From the NCBI GenBank assembly GCA_018806985.1, contig JADANN010000302.1:1620001-1684000 (forward strand): a stretch of 64,000 nucleotides of DNA, given 5' to 3'. The position numbers and the translations under genes are program-made. The notes beneath the pieces were generated by a model. That model saw only the letters and a program-made list of their open reading frames with translations. It was not told where the DNA came from and did no database searches. Positions 46,585 to 61,000 of this stretch are shown here, piece by piece; the stretch's first letter is position 1; each line of letters opens with the position of its first letter. Origin of the DNA: Angiostrongylus vasorum (Eukaryota; Nematoda; Chromadorea; Rhabditida; Metastrongylidae).

Positions 46585-49500
46585 TCTGTATCACATGTCC
46601 TCCCGTTGATAGTCGAGTGACTCCAGAAGGCGCCAGTAAATCTTCGATTTCTACCAGTCGTGTGCAAGAGTAGCCCAGTGTGTTCTGCTCCTCCCTAGGG
46701 ACTAGCTGGAAATCATATCTTTCTTCTAAAGCTTTCATGAAGAACTCTGTCCATCAGGTCGTTGGTTTTTTCTACAGTGCGTTTGACATCGCGAGGAATG
46801 CAGTCACCAAAGAGCGTGTGGGACGGTGTTTTTGACGTTTGATCGCCGACATCAATCAGAGCTTCCGGGTCCCTTAGCTCACTTGCGTGATACGAGATAG
46901 TCCCATTACCGTCCTTTCGATTTTGCGTTCAGTTACGGTGAGTGATCTTTCATCCAGCTCGTAGCGATCAGGTATCTGATGTGTAAGTTAAAGGCATGGA
47001 GAATGGTGAAGTCAAAGAGATGGGCACGGAATGGGGTGTTCTTCCACTGATGCTCTTGAAGACTCCCCAAGCCGATCGCTTCATCCTGCTCATCCTCGGC
47101 GCTAAGTCGTTCACCATGTTGATTTTCCGACCTAGGTGGGCGTGCTTGGAGCATTCAAATATATTCATTCCGTTGGGCCTAAATGAGACATTGGGAACCG
47201 GTCTGTTCTTCATTAACATCGTTTGTGTGAGATTTAATCGGACACCAATTTTGCTACAAGCGTTATCAAAGTCGGCAAGCATTCCTGCTGCCTGACTAAT
47301 GGTTGGCGTTATGAGAACGATGTCATCAGCAAAGCAAAGATGGTGTAATTGCCGAGTATCGATTTTCACTATGTTGTCCCACATGCCCAATGTTCGCATG
47401 ACGTTCTCGAGGGTTGCAACAAATAATTTTGATGAGATAATATTGCTCTGCCTAAGTTTTCTTTCGACGTCGAAGTTAATATCGTTGTAGAAAGGTGATA
47501 TTTTAGCAGAGAAACTTTTATATAGTTCACAAAGAGTCTATATGAGCAGTAGGAACGCCGTGGCTGTCCAGAGTTTCTATGACTGCTTCTTTCTCATATA
47601 AGTCAAAAGCTTTCCTAAATTCGATGAAAGTGATACAGTGCAGAACTCTAGCGACCCTTCAATGATTCTTGTTATCCTATGGATGCGGTCCATTAAACTG
47701 AATCTTTTTCTAAATCCTACTTGCTTACATGGCTCGTCCAGTGTTCCGTCGGTCCTGTTAAGGATGACTTGAGTGAAAATTTCATAGATGACAGAGACCA
47801 AACAAATTTGGTGATGCCTAGAAATATCGTTGGCCACCCTTCTTGAACAAGAAGATGCTTTTGCTGATCTTCGATTCTATACGAACATTGCACTCTGACA
47901 AGTAACATGTGAAGAGCGGAGCCAGTGTGTTTATGAAGATTGGCTGAAAGTGCTTTAGTTATTCAAGTTTCATCATGTTGGGATCATGTGTTGTTCGATT
48001 CGTCATCGATGAAAATAGCGTTTCTGATCTTGGAATGGAGAACTGCTGGGATGAAATATCCGTCATGCTTTGTTTCATATGACCGCAGTAGAACATTGTA
48101 ATTACAAATATCCGTGTAATAATCGTTGGTGATTTTCCCCATTGGCTTTCTAGTTGTTGTGACTGTTCCGTTTGGGCGTCGGAGTGCAATCATATTGGTC
48201 TTATAATTGGCGAATTGTTGGTGGGTTTTGCATATGCCCTTCTCAGTCTCCTTAGCTTCGGCCATAACTGCTGCGCTCCTCTCTTTAAGATTTTCTTTCA
48301 TCGCCTGTATGCATTGTTTTGCAAGTTCGGGCATGAGTTGGTGGTTGCCTGTGGCTCGAGCGATTTCTCGACGATGTATCAGCTCGGGTGTATCTGCAGG
48401 AGACGTCTATTGGTGACTTTCGAACTTCCAGCTTTCATAGCATTGACTTCAAGATGTTAAATAAGCCGACCACATTCCTCGTCCATTTTATCAAGAACGG
48501 CATCTCTCCAACATCGGACTGAATAAGCTTTCGTTTATGGTGGTTTTTTGACTTGATTTTTTCACTTTAGCGGCTTTCTTCCGTTTCCAGGAGAAATGGA
48601 ATCTTTCATAAGGGAGCCAATGGTCTGATCCTTTGTAGAATTTTGGTGCAACAGCGACAGTGGTTGTGCAATTATGATGTAATTCGAAAGACTGCCTTTC
48701 TATGATCGTGAATATAAATAATTGATATATTTATTTATATGATCTTATAAACTAATCTTTTTTGAGCTGATGCGACGTTGGTATAGGTCTTCGTTACCGT
48801 TGTTGTTCTTGTTGTCGTTGCTCTTGGTGTTGCTGGTCGATAGCTGACGTTTCGGCGATTTCGCCTTCCTCAGAGCCATGACTGCATTCCCACTCGTGTT
48901 ATGATATAATCTGTTTCGTTATGGTGCCCTCAACTGGGATACTCCCACATTAAACGTTCAGAGCGGAGCTTCTGGAATTGTATGTTGCCATGAATGGTCT
49001 TGGTTGTCATGACAGGCTCTGACAGCTGGTTAGCCTCAGTATGGTCGTTTCATTATAATCCGTGCCCAATGTGACGTTGGTGGGACGTTCTTCTGGATCC
49101 AGTCTTAGCGTTAAAAATCTCCAGTAATGGCCTTAATTAATGTAGGGCCTTCTCTTTAACTTATACTTATCCAAGTCCAAGTAGAATGTTTCGACTTCAT
49201 TCTCAGCATAAGTTGATGTCGATGGTGATGGCGAAAACCGGCATTGATCTACTTCACTTCAATGGCAAGCGTGGCAAACGTCTGATTAGGATTGTTAGTT
49301 GCTCGAATGAATGGATGTTTGCGTCCAAACACGTGTTGACGGGAACGCCAACGCCGCCGCCTCCTCAATAGTTGCATGTTCAAGGAACAGTTCTTCGCCG
49401 GTGTGGTAGACGGCGTTCACTGGATAGCGTTTTCTCGTCTTAGGTAGTCAAATGACGTCTTTCCTTATCCTTCTTCCCTACATGAGTCCTATATCGAGGA

Positions 49501-50110
49501 CTCAGATGCAAATATGTGCACGCATTGTAGGTGCAGATCGTCACTTTGGTCCTATGCAGTTTGCACAGCCTAAAAATGGCCCTAAAATTTGAACAGCCTT
49601 TTTGTACTAATCCTAGCCAATGTTGTGCTATGGGGGCTCTTCCGAGGCCAAAGGAATGAGGCCGACTTATTTTACTTTTTCAACGTTTGATACCCACATA
49701 TAGTTTGCTGAGCTCTGAATGGTGCTAGGTATGCCCACGGATATCTCTGGGTCTCTTCCCGAGTAGATGGGGAGCTTATTTCTTACAGGCAACTCGTAAA
49801 TACCTTGCACATACTTCCCTTCCCCTTCTTGCAGGCTTTTGGCCGGATTAACTCGTAGAGCATAATTCGCACAAACGAGAACACACTCACGCACGCATCC
49901 TTAGATACTTTTTCGTAAACACAGAAGGTATGTGTTAGATCGACGCAGAAGAAACAGGGAGTCTGTCTCTGGATCCAGCTGCGTCCCTGGAAACCATGAG
50001 ATCGCTTTTGGCTAGCGATTAACCCGCTGTCCACCACCTATCGTTGCGCTACGTTGCGGCGCAGCTAACCGACAAAGATCCTTCTGTGATGGGGATCTGT
50101 GGGTCCGTAG
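46585..50110 (-). mobile_element. RTE, the longest copy, including 5' leader
   Basis: About 3.5 kb with a Penelope insertion. 3' tail 46590-46930; RT C-terminal half 46968-47400 with LCFADDIVLITPT (FADD kept) and NLTQTMLMKNRP; RT N-terminal half 47577-48130; linker 48200-48460; endonuclease 48560-48690 and 48906-49560; leader 49670-50110 (inverted match to 32995 and 56865). Frames are broken in every domain. Confidence 0.85.
48690..48905 (-). mobile_element. Penelope-like terminus inserted in an RTE
   Basis: Hammerhead-like motif at 48842-48877: GGCU, CUGAGGA, a perfect 5-bp hairpin (GGCGA/UCGCC), GAAA, CGUC, AGCU. The second best motif in the window after 5052-5091. Confidence 0.58.
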
Positions 50111-50655
50111 TATACCGTTATTAATTCTCATTCAATGCAAGGAATTTGCGAAGATGTCATTCTCATCCAGCTCGCTTAATAGCAAAGTAGTGTAGGTACA
50201 TATGTTTTGACAATAAATTAATCATCAGGACGAGAACACCCTGAGAGAACTTCCATCGTTGTTTCCATTCCTTGATCAGTATTTTGGATCCTTGCACCTC
50301 TTCATTGATCCCTCCTATATTTTCTGCCACGGATTTTACATGTCAAGTTCGCGCTCATTTTCAAATGTAGGACACATTTGTTGTTATTTGTGAACAATGT
50401 AGTGTTCTTCTTACGCAAAGGTTGTAAACACAGGATACACAAATGAGATGTTAACATCTTGTAAGAATTTGACCGATAAATCTGAGGGTTTTCTTTGCTT
50501 TGAGAAGTGGGAGGAGGTGAAGAGTGGTTGTTACTGTAGTTAGGTGTTCGTCTTTCAATCGGTTTTTAATTCTGAAGAAATGTGGGGGTCATCATTCGAG
50601 AGAATTTTGGTAGGAGATGGAGACTAGCTGTTTTTACAGTTTCTTATCACCTCTA
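50111..50655. other. No gene recognised
   Basis: Could hold upstream exons or promoter of the zinc-finger gene, but none could be proven. Confidence 0.3.
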
Positions 50656-51662
50656 TCATATGTCGCCTTGTTGACCGTGGAGTGACTCGAGAGGGTGCCA
50701 CAAAATTGTCGATTTGTCTCTGTCTCATGCGAAAGTAGCTATCGTTTTTCTAGGGTCTTTGTTAAGAACACTGACCATTAGGGTTAGTGGTTTTTTCTGT
50801 TGTGCGTTTGACATCCCGAGGAATTCAGTCGCCAACTTCCCTTATCCATCGGTTGTCGTTCAAACGCATCTGGTGGTCTGATCTCCGATCTTTGTTTTTT
50901 GACGTATGTCGGAACTTCTGATCCCCCACACATTCGAGATGCAGGACACTCTTGGAATCGTGGCCTTCGACTCACGTTCGACAATGCAGAGTGATTTTTT
51001 GTATTCTTCCTACGTAGCGATTTGGGAGCGTGTGGCGCGGTGGTCGGAGGCGCCCTGCAACACACGCGTGGAATCGATCCTCGCGTCGATGGCCCATCAA
51101 GCCTTCTATGCCTCTGGGGTTAACAAATTGGTGCCAGACTTGTCTGGGAGGATAGCAGCACTGGCGCGATACATCGGTAAGCCACCGCGAGTCATTGTAA
51201 AGGCCAAATATGGATTCAGTCGCCTCCAAACGATGCTTAGTGAAGTCGAATGCATGGAGCATCCCTCAGGGATTGATCAACGCCGAGAGCTTTATCGTTT
51301 TTATCCTTTACGTAGTGTTCAGTTTTCCAGTGTGTAACTTAAGAGGTGGGGAAGGTGGATTTAGGAGGAGAATCATGTAGTCGTGAGCATTCGGCGATAT
51401 TCGTTCCGTTGAGCGTGAATGGAGCATACGAAACCAATCCGTTCCTCATGAACATCGATTTTATGGAATTTAATGGACGACCAATCCTTCCAAAGGCTTT
51501 ATCAAAGTCGGCCAGCATTCGTTCCGCTTAGCTAATGTTTGATAAGGACGATGTCATCAGCAAAGCGAAGATTGTGTAGTTTGCGACCATCGATTTTCAC
51601 TCCCATATTATCCCATTCTGATTTCTGCACGTTCTTGGGGGAGTGGCGGTAAATAGTGTTAC
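50656..51662 (-). mobile_element. RTE 3' part split by a SINE
   Basis: 3' tail 50660-51014 and RT C-terminal piece 51316-51662 (GTTCCGTTGAGCGTGAATGG, GGACGATGTCATCAGCAAAG) on the same strand, with a family A SINE between. Confidence 0.8.
51015..51315 (+). repeat. tRNA-derived SINE family A nested in an RTE, best promoter
   Basis: Pol III box A TGGCGCGGTGGT at 51033-51044 and box B GGAATCGATCC at 51070-51080, 37 bp apart as in tRNA genes, followed by a ~200-bp unrelated body ending AACGCCGAGAGCTTTATCG. Confidence 0.8.
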
Positions 51663-51832
51663 AGTTATTATAATCAGGTAGAAATAAAATCGCAATCCAA
51701 GGCGTAATCGCCGCATGCTGCCAATCGCGTCGCCTGACGCCATAGAGAAGAGCTTTCCATGTGAGGGGTAAGAAACCTATCTCTGTTCATAGCATCATCG
51801 CACCAGCAAATAATACCTGCTTGTGAAGATTG

Positions 51833-52018
51833 TGAAGTGTAGACATTATAATGTTAATGACCTTCTTCAATTATTTTTTTGTTCTAACACGTCCGCACAG
51901 CTGTGAACGTCGCCGAAACTAAGTGGTGAAGTGTAGACATTATGTTGTTAATAATGTTTCTCCAATTATTTTTTAGTTCTCTCATGGGCACACGGCTGTG
52001 AGCGTCGCCGAAACTATC
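51833..52018 (+). repeat. 95-bp tandem duplication spanning an exon acceptor of the zinc-finger gene
   Basis: Two diverged copies with period about 95 bp, units starting at 51833 and 51928 (both begin TGAAGTGTAGACATTAT and end GTGARCGTCGCCGAAACTA). Unit 2 holds the working acceptor (TTTTTTAG at 51972-51977) and the first 40 bases of exon 51978-52088; in unit 1 the AG has become TG. Confidence 0.75.
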
Positions 52019-55000
52019 GGAGATCTATGCCCATGTTGTCAACGCTTCGGTCATTTACTCTCAGATCCTGTGGAACAACCGGAAAGCGTATGCATTTTTT
52101 AAATCAACGGAGCTCGAAGACAAACATTAGAGTTTGAAAGCTGTTGAAATATAATAATGTCTTAACTAAAGCGAGTAGCTCAATTCGAGTTTTCATGTTT
52201 ACAAGCATAAACACCTGCTTTCAGTAAGTCATTAGCTATCTTGGAGCTTCTTTCAAGCAAGTTTCCCTAAAAAAAGACTAATTTCCAGAATTGTAATCAC
52301 ATTAAGTTTGCTCAACTATTAAAAAATCGTACTTTTATATCATCACACAAATTACCAATGCTTAGTTCGAAGCTTTTGTTAAGTACACTAAAAGTTAATG
52401 TGGAATTTTCAGGAGACTCCTGAGCAGCCACCCGTAGCTATTACAGATTTCAAGCCTGCGCTTACACCAACTTCATTAGAAACGTTTTTCTTGCCGTCGG
52501 AGTGCCCATTGCCAAATGGAGAAACTGTTCAAAGTCATATGTCTTCACATTCCTTTTTGTTACCGTCTGAAGAAATGCAGTCAAACAGAACCGAAGCGTT
52601 AAAATATCCAGTGGAAAAAGTGAAAAGTAGAGAACGACGGAGTCGACGGTCGACTTCAAAATCCACACCCCACTCTTCAACTACCATGAGCGATGTGAAG
52701 GATGTGCAGACAAGATGCAAGCAAGTTGGTGTTTTTCCATAGTTTTTGGCAGGTCCAAATTACTTTTTCATTCTTCCGTGATCGGTTGTGTGGTAGCAGA
52801 TTTGTTTATTGTTCATAAACTGGCTCTACAACACCTTGAGGAAGTCAAATCAGTGCTGACTAGGCTAGGGAATTTTTCCTACCGACATGAATGTTCTACA
52901 GGATTTTTGTAAAATCGATCACCTCTGTAGATCTCTTCTTTTTCTTTCGTTGAAAAATCTTTTATAAGTAATTTACATTCATTGAACAGCAATGACCATT
53001 CCATAACATAAACCTTGCAAACCAACTTAGATTGTAGCTGGTTGGTTGTTTTCTTTCAATTTAGAGTTAACTTTACAGATTAGTGTTTACTAATTTAATA
53101 TTCAATTTGCATGTGAGAATGTCATTTTTTTTTCTCATTGCTTTTTTTACACAACTGATTCCCTGCCACTGATCGATCGCTCTACGTTTTAGACAAATGC
53201 AAATGTGAGTGAGACAGTATGGAATGAAGACCTTCAACTTACATCTACCTCATCTTTTGATTTGCTAACAAACACTTGTAACGCAGTGGGTTTATGCCAG
53301 GTTAGATGTTTTATATAGTCCAGTTGTAATCTAAGTAAACGGTAAAGGATGAAGCGTCCAACGTTCGTCAATACCTAAGGGATGCATTCGACTTTATAGA
53401 TAGAGTATTCAATATTCAATCCTAGAGGTAACCGAATGCACTATTAGCCCACAGAGACCTTTGCGAAGCATATCGACCTATCAAGTTAGTGTTTTTTATC
53501 TCCTCAAACAACTCCAGTATTTTATCTGCGTAAACTGGAATGATGGAAGTGCGCGTAGCGCAGTGGTCGGAGTCGCCCTGCAATGCATATAAGATCGATC
53601 CCTGCGCCCAAAGCTCATTAAGCCTTCCATCCCTTCGAGATAGGAAAAAATGGTACCAGATATGTTTGGGAGGATAGCAGCACTGGCTCGATACATTGGC
53701 AGGTTCCCGCGAGTCATTATAAACCCCAGATATGCATCCAATCACCCCCTAGCGATGTGTTGGGAAGGCTTGTTGATATAGGAATACGAACTAGTTAAGA
53801 AGATACGGTCGGAATTAGCTGCTCGCCTTTGCCTGTATCACGCGCATCTTTTCGCGATTTAGCAGTCACAATACCGGACACCTCAAACTTGGATAACTAA
53901 ACCTCTTATCATAATTATACAACAATTATGGCATAACAATACAACTGTGCAATTAATACAACAATGATACAAGTGATGAATAGGCGTAGCCTGATCACTG
54001 ATGTTCAGGTTGCTTATGGGTGAAGAGGTTGTCATATGACCTCTATTACATGAGATGGATGTGAGGAAAGGACATGATGACTTGGGCAGCATTGCTGCGA
54101 ACTGAGCGAGCTAACCGTGAAGCCGTTTATATACCCTTTGTGCTGGGCGAAGTCAGGCTAGAGTAGGCGGAAGGACGGTTTGCCATTAAGGAGTGCTGGA
54201 AACATTTCTCAAGTATTGCAATCTGATAAGGCGATAGTCAAACCATAGGACTGTAGCTGCAGATATTTTTCATGAGATAACCGCCAGCGAAATGTTTGAC
54301 ATAAGGTTATCAGATCGTCATAGGAATAAGGTCATGGAAACAGTATTCGAAATGTTTTACATAGATAACATTCCAGTGTTCGTGAAGAATGTTCTCTGTA
54401 CGATGCTTAGTGAAGTCGAATGCATGGCGCACATCTCTCAGGGATTGATCAACGCCGAGATCTTTTTTTTGAACTGGAATGATTATGTGCTTGGTAATCT
54501 AGGGTGCAGGCTGAACCAATGAGAACGTGCGCATTGTAAGGCACCTCTAACCACTGCGTTTTATGTGCCCTAATCCATGAATCTGTCCATTAAATGCGCA
54601 TTGATATTAGTGCATAGGTGCCTGAAAACCCTTTTTAGCTTTCAACAAACGTGTATCATCTCATAGTGATCTTTACCGATTGAAACGAGCTAAAGTTAGA
54701 ATCCATAGATCGCTTCCAAAAACGTGAAAATTTACTTAATATGCTGCGATTGAAATTCCGTAGAGCCAAAAACGATTTTTTTCCTAGGTCAATTCTTATA
54801 TTTTGAATAACGGAGCACTTGACTAAAGAGGGTTTCGCCCGGTATAATTGGTTGGTATCCCTGTACACCGTTGATGTTTATGGATTGCTGGCTTGCGTTC
54901 CTTTGGAAGATTTGTTTATTCTTTCCAACTTTTTAAAAATTTAATTTTTAAAGAAATTTAAAGTGGTGGTACATTTTTGGCAAGTTGTTTATACTCTTAG

Positions 55001-58000
55001 AGCAATAAAGCAAGGTTTTTCTATGATTCTTAGTGCATAAAAGGATTTAGTTGTTAAAGGATTATCGGTCTCAGTTGGATTAAACACTCCGTATTTAGCA
55101 AAATTCAATTTAAAGAGAGATCGTTTCAATAATTAGTCCAAGAGAGGAGGCATAAAAATATTTTTTTAGGAACGAGATGGTCAGAAAATGGACAATGTAA
55201 CGAAACGTACTGCTCCATCGTCGAAGCGCATGGCTAGAATAGAAGAACTTGGCCTAGAAACGTTTCAGTGTCAGGTAAAATATTCAGAGCCCATTACTAG
55301 TTCTGATAATGTAAATTTTCATTAAAGAAGATCCTGTGTTTTCCGAAGTAAAGTTTAACATTAACATTACTACAACTAATCCTCGAGAGTAGTTCGATTA
55401 AAGTGGTGATACTGTGCTCGTTATTGGCAGAATATTGATGTCGGAATCATCATCACGGAAGAATTACTTCTCCATAAAACTGAATCTTTATTAAAACGCT
55501 ATTTTTCCTCTCCCTGTCCATTTTTTTTCATCATACCTCCTTATGACGTTGTCTAGAAAGAAAGAAATATAGAAATTTACAGATCATGTTAATGAACTTG
55601 AATAGGAAGGTCCACCACATGTTATGGTGATTTACTGTTATTTTATACACAATTAGTTTTAATAAAAAATTTTGCTGCACTTTCCAAAATTACTTATAAA
55701 CCGACAGGTTCCGTTCCCATTTGGACATAAGCATTCATGAATTGGAGACAACATTTTAACTCACGCGTTTAATCACCGTCAGCCGTTAGAATAGCACTAG
55801 GTTTAGATTTTTCCGTATTTGATGTAGAATAATTCGTAGCTTAGCACTCTGACATGGCTGTTGCACTAACCGTTAAACTGTTGCCTCTTCATTCACACAG
55901 AAAGGAACTTATGGTTTGGATCGTCATTGAATTCCTAACTCATTTTACTCCCCCATACGAATCGAAACCAGTCTTCCGAAATCCGATTTTTGTACTGTTG
56001 ATAGGATTTCAAGGAAAATTTCTACAATAGGGTCATATCGTATGAGAGAGGCCTTGAATGAAGAGCATACTTGAGCCCTAGATACGCAAAACGTTTTCGA
56101 AAATGGTTGTGTACAAGTTGAATTGATGTGTTCTTCAGCGATGAAATCTAAAGCGTTTCGTGTTGACCGATCCTTTAGGGGTGTGCGATGCATTCGATGT
56201 CAGCAAGCATCGTTAGAAGTTATTCAATACAAACCTGAGCTATACAATAACTTGCGTTTACGCACCTATGCGTCAAGTTAGTGCTACTATCCTCCCAGAC
56301 AATTATGGTACCAATTTGCCGATCACGGGGTGATAGAAGACCTGGTGAGCCTGAGGCACAAGATCGAACCAACTTCAACATGTGTATTGCAGGGCACCTC
56401 TGACTACTACACTACACGCGCTTTTGTTCTTACGCTATACCAACATGGTATTCTAATTTACTTCTTGTCATCGTATTGTCATACCAATCTACTTATGTGC
56501 ACGCATAACAGTCCCCAAAGAAATAAACAAATAAATCATGTGGTGACAGGAGTTAGAACATTAACTAAACACACAATTTTAACTTATTATTTACTGCCTA
56601 CTCTTTTTATCGGCAGCGTATATTGCGAAATATAACGAAATATAAGTTAACTAAACACAGATATTCCACTTTACTTTAGAAGTTACATTAATTCGAAAAT
56701 TTTCAGATGCTACTTGTCAGTAAGTTGATTTTAACGCAATCATGATGAATTTTTTTCATAGTGCTCATACTACAATTGGGAAAGGCTGCATATCTGAGAT
56801 GCATCTCATGGAACTCTAAAAATGAATGGAATCCTATGATGTTCTGTTGAATTATGTCTATTCCACGCATCTCCCTCATATGAAGGATCTCGAGCCGGTT
56901 ACTCGCTAGGCTACGTGCTACGTCCCCAGATGGCGGAGAGAGGGTTAATCGCGGACTAAAAGCGACCGTATGTTCCCTTAAGACGTAGCTGGGTATAGGG
57001 GATGGAATCCCTGCTGCCCCGGTTTGGCACATACTTTCTGTATTTACGAGGCGTATTCATGTACACGTGTATGGGTGCGTTCAAGTTTATGCCGATTGCA
57101 TTCTACGAGTCAGTTCGGCGAAAAGCCTGCATTCAAGTAACGAAATATATGGGAGGCAGTTAGGGAGTCGCCTCCAACAAATGCGCTCCACGTCCACACT
57201 GGGAGAGACTGGCAAGCTATCCGTGAGTATACCGAGGCCTGCGTATCAAAGCGCTAAACATAGTAAAAGAAACGGGCCTCATTCCCCTGACTCCGAAAGA
57301 GACCCCAATTCAGCAGCGTTGTGTAGGACGAGTACGGAGAGGCTGCTAAAACCTCAGGGCCAATGGAAGCTGCCTGGTTCCCGAAGAACTAAGATGACGT
57401 GCCTACAATGCACGTACGCTCGCATCCGAGTCTTCGATAAAAGACTTAATCATGCAAGCGATAAAGACAAGGTACGACGTCATCGGCCTGGCCGGGACTA
57501 GGCGATGCCACCCATTCAACGCAGTCTATGACACCGCAGAAGAACTGTTCCTCGGAACATGCGACACTAGAGGAGTCGGCGTCGTCGGCGTTATCGTCAA
57601 CACGAGTTCGTCCATGAACATCTCGATTCATTCGAATAACTTACAACCCGAATCGAACGTTTACGACTAAGAAAATGTGGATCAATACCGGCTTTGACAA
57701 TCTTCGTCGTTTACGCGCCGACATCAAAGTATGACGAAGAAGAACTCGAAGCGTTCTATATAGAGTTGGAGAAGTTCTACAGAGAAGGCCATACGTTCTT
57801 CAAGGTCATCCTTGGGCACTTTAGCGCTAAGATTGGATCAAGAGGAAAACGTCACATTGGGACTCACGGATTAGAATGGAACGAGCTGGATGAGCGGCTG
57901 TCTGAGTTTATCATGATGACCAAGATCATTCGTGGTAACTGGCAATTCCAGTAGCCCCACACTCAAGGCTGGACGTGGGAATCTCACAGTGGAAAGTGCC

Positions 58001-61000
58001 ATAACGAAATAGACCACATCATAGTAAAACGAAGGTTTTGCCTAACCGATGTCGCTGTTGTCCCAAAATTCTAAGCAGGATGAGACCATCGCCTGCTTGC
58101 AATATTCTATTCCTCGAAAAGGGGGAAAAAAGCTGCTAAATTCAAAAACGAAATCGCAGAACTACGATAAACTGGGACTTATTCAATTCATTAGACGGCT
58201 GTTGGGAAGATGCCGTTGTCGATAACATCGACGAAGAATACAATCGGCTCATTCAAGATCTTCACGCTAGCGCTATGAATGCTGAAAGTTCAAAAGTCAC
58301 CAAGAGACGTCTGTCTCCAGAAATGCTTAAGCTGATACGCCAATGCAGAACCCGCACGAGCTGCAGGGAAACCGCGAGCTAACGTCTGAACTTGCAAAAC
58401 AATGGAGATAGGCGGTAAAAGAAGATCCTAAAGAGAGAAGAGCAACAGTGATAGTCGAAGCTGCAGAGGCTAGGAAAAGCATTCGCATAGCCCGCCGAAG
58501 CTTCGCCAATTACCAGATCAAGATAATTGCAGTCCGACGCTCAGACGGAACAGTTACAGCGTCCAGAAAAGCAATGGAGAAAATCGTTAATAAATACTAC
58601 TCAGATATCTTCGATAGCGACGTCCACCTTCCATCATGTGAAATAAAGGAGGATGGATACGTTGTACCACCGGTTCTCCTTTCCGAAATCCGACATGCCA
58701 TTTCGTTGCTGAAAAATCAAACAGCACCAGGTCCGGACAGGAAAGGACCAGAACACCTGAGGAACCCTCCGCCAGTCCTCGTAAACGCAGTGGCTCGGCT
58801 CTTCACACGTTACCTGTCTGAATTCAAGGCCCCTACTCATTGGAAGAACAGCAAGACCGTGCTACTGTTCAAGAAGGCTTACCTAAATGATAGCGCAACT
58901 ATCGCCGAATATACTTGCTGTCAGTCGTCTACAAACTTCTCACTCGATTCATCCTAAACAGGATTGACAGAACACTGGACGAAGGGCAGCTATGTGAGCA
59001 AGCAAGGTTTCGAAAAAGGATTCGGTACGAGGACCACATTCAAGACTCACTGAAGTATCGCGAGAGTACAAAAGACCGCTCTTTCTCACTTCCATCGATT
59101 TACAGAAGACTTTAGTTGCGATAGAAGCAGTCATCGAATCCCTTGATAGTCAGGGACCTACTCAGTACATAAAGATTCTTCGTGAGATGTACAAAAATTT
59201 CGCAACGAAAATACCACCATTCTACAACGATATTAAAGCCGACGTCGAAAGAGTAGTTAGGCAAGGTGATACAATCACGCCAAAATTATTTACCGCCACT
59301 CTCCAGAACGTCATGCGAACATTGGAATGGGATAATATGGGAGTGAAAATCGATGGTTGGCAATTGCACCATCTTCGCTTTGTTGATGACATTGTCCTTA
59401 TAACACCAAACACTGGCCAAGCAGAACGAATGGTGGCCGATTTCCACAAAGCCTATGGAAAGATTGGTCCTCGACTAAATCTCACAAAAACGATGTTCTT
59501 GAGGAACGGATTGGTTTCGTATGCCCCATTCACGCTCAACGGAACGAATATCGGCGAATGCTCCAGTTGTGTCTATCTAGTTCGGGAAATCAAGAAGTTG
59601 AACGACTCGGCTCCAGAGCTGAGCGGAAGGAAACGAGCGGTTTGGGGAGCTTTCAAGAACATCGAGGATGTAATGAGGAGGGCGAAGAACACCCGACTCC
59701 GTGCCCACCTTTTGGACTCAACGGTACTCCCTTCGAGACTACAGGTGATCACCTTTAGTCCCGTTGATGGTCGAGTGGCTCGAGCGGGCTCTAGTAAATC
59801 TTCCATTTTTCCCCTGTCGCGTGCAAGTGTAGCCCAGTGGGTTCTGCTCGTTCTAGGGACTCGTCGAGCATCATATCTTTCTTCTAGGCTCTTCGTGAAG
59901 AACTCTGACCATCGGGTCGGTAGCATACCTGCAGTACGTTTTACACCTCAAGGAATTCAGTCACTAGCGACTCTTGTCTATCGGTTGTCATTCATTCGCA
60001 TTACTTGTCCGGCCCACTTTATCTTCGCCTGTTTGGCGTACAGAATGGCATCTTTGATTTTTGAACATTGACGCAGGTCGGAGCTTCGGATCCCTTCCCT
60101 TACTTGTGTGACTACGGATGGTACAGATGATAATTCAAAAGAATTGCTCTGACACAAATTGTGACATCATTGACAAAATATGCGCTACTTATTTAGATAC
60201 TCTTCTGTTATAAACATAAAGAATGAAGGAAGCAGCCAACACTGTAGATAGAACTGCCGTGCAATGCCAGGTTGTCTTTGTTTTAATTCCGCGCCCAGAG
60301 CAAACAAATCGTGTTATCCGTTCGGGATCGGTAGACTTGTACAGGCTTTTCGGAAAACAAAAATGCTGACTGATACATCATTAGGCCTCCACAAATGATC
60401 ATATAGGCTAAATATGCATACAGAGACCTTTGCGATGCTGATTGTAGCCAAATGAATGGCGCATTCTTCAGGGATAGATAAATGCCGAGCACTGGCCTTT
60501 ATCGTTTTCTCCAAATACTTAAGTATCCTCGTATGCCTTACATCCTATCCTTACAGGCCTCAGAAATTCTTCCGTTGTTTCGTTGTCTTGCATTTGCCAC
60601 CCACATAGGTTCGTGTGTGGATTCGATAGCAGCATTGGGATTTGTCGAGTTCTGTTCTCCGTGGCGAGTTGAATGTGGCTCCTGCTGAATGCCAAGACAC
60701 TCGTGCTAGGACACTTTCATGTTCTTATCACTGGCAGTTGAAAGCCATCTTTTTTGGACTATAACGTGTTTACTGCTTTGGGATTAGCATTCCTCAGCTA
60801 TTCACGACAGCCGATTGTGAACGGTATTACAGATCTAATTTCTAATTAAACTTAACGAAGTTTTAAATTGTACTTAACAACAGTATGAGCAAACGAGCGA
60901 CAGTATGACATTTAGGAAAGCGTGAAAGGTGTGCATGATTAAATCCATGCGGTTGATGGAATATGTTTTAGTGCTGAAATAAGATGTACAAATATTTATA

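Noticed and set aside
59187..60071. The longest open frame of the window (294 codons), as a novel gene
   Set aside because: Its first 180 residues are RTE reverse transcriptase and the rest is read through the inverted chimeric element and RTE tail; a fusion by chance.
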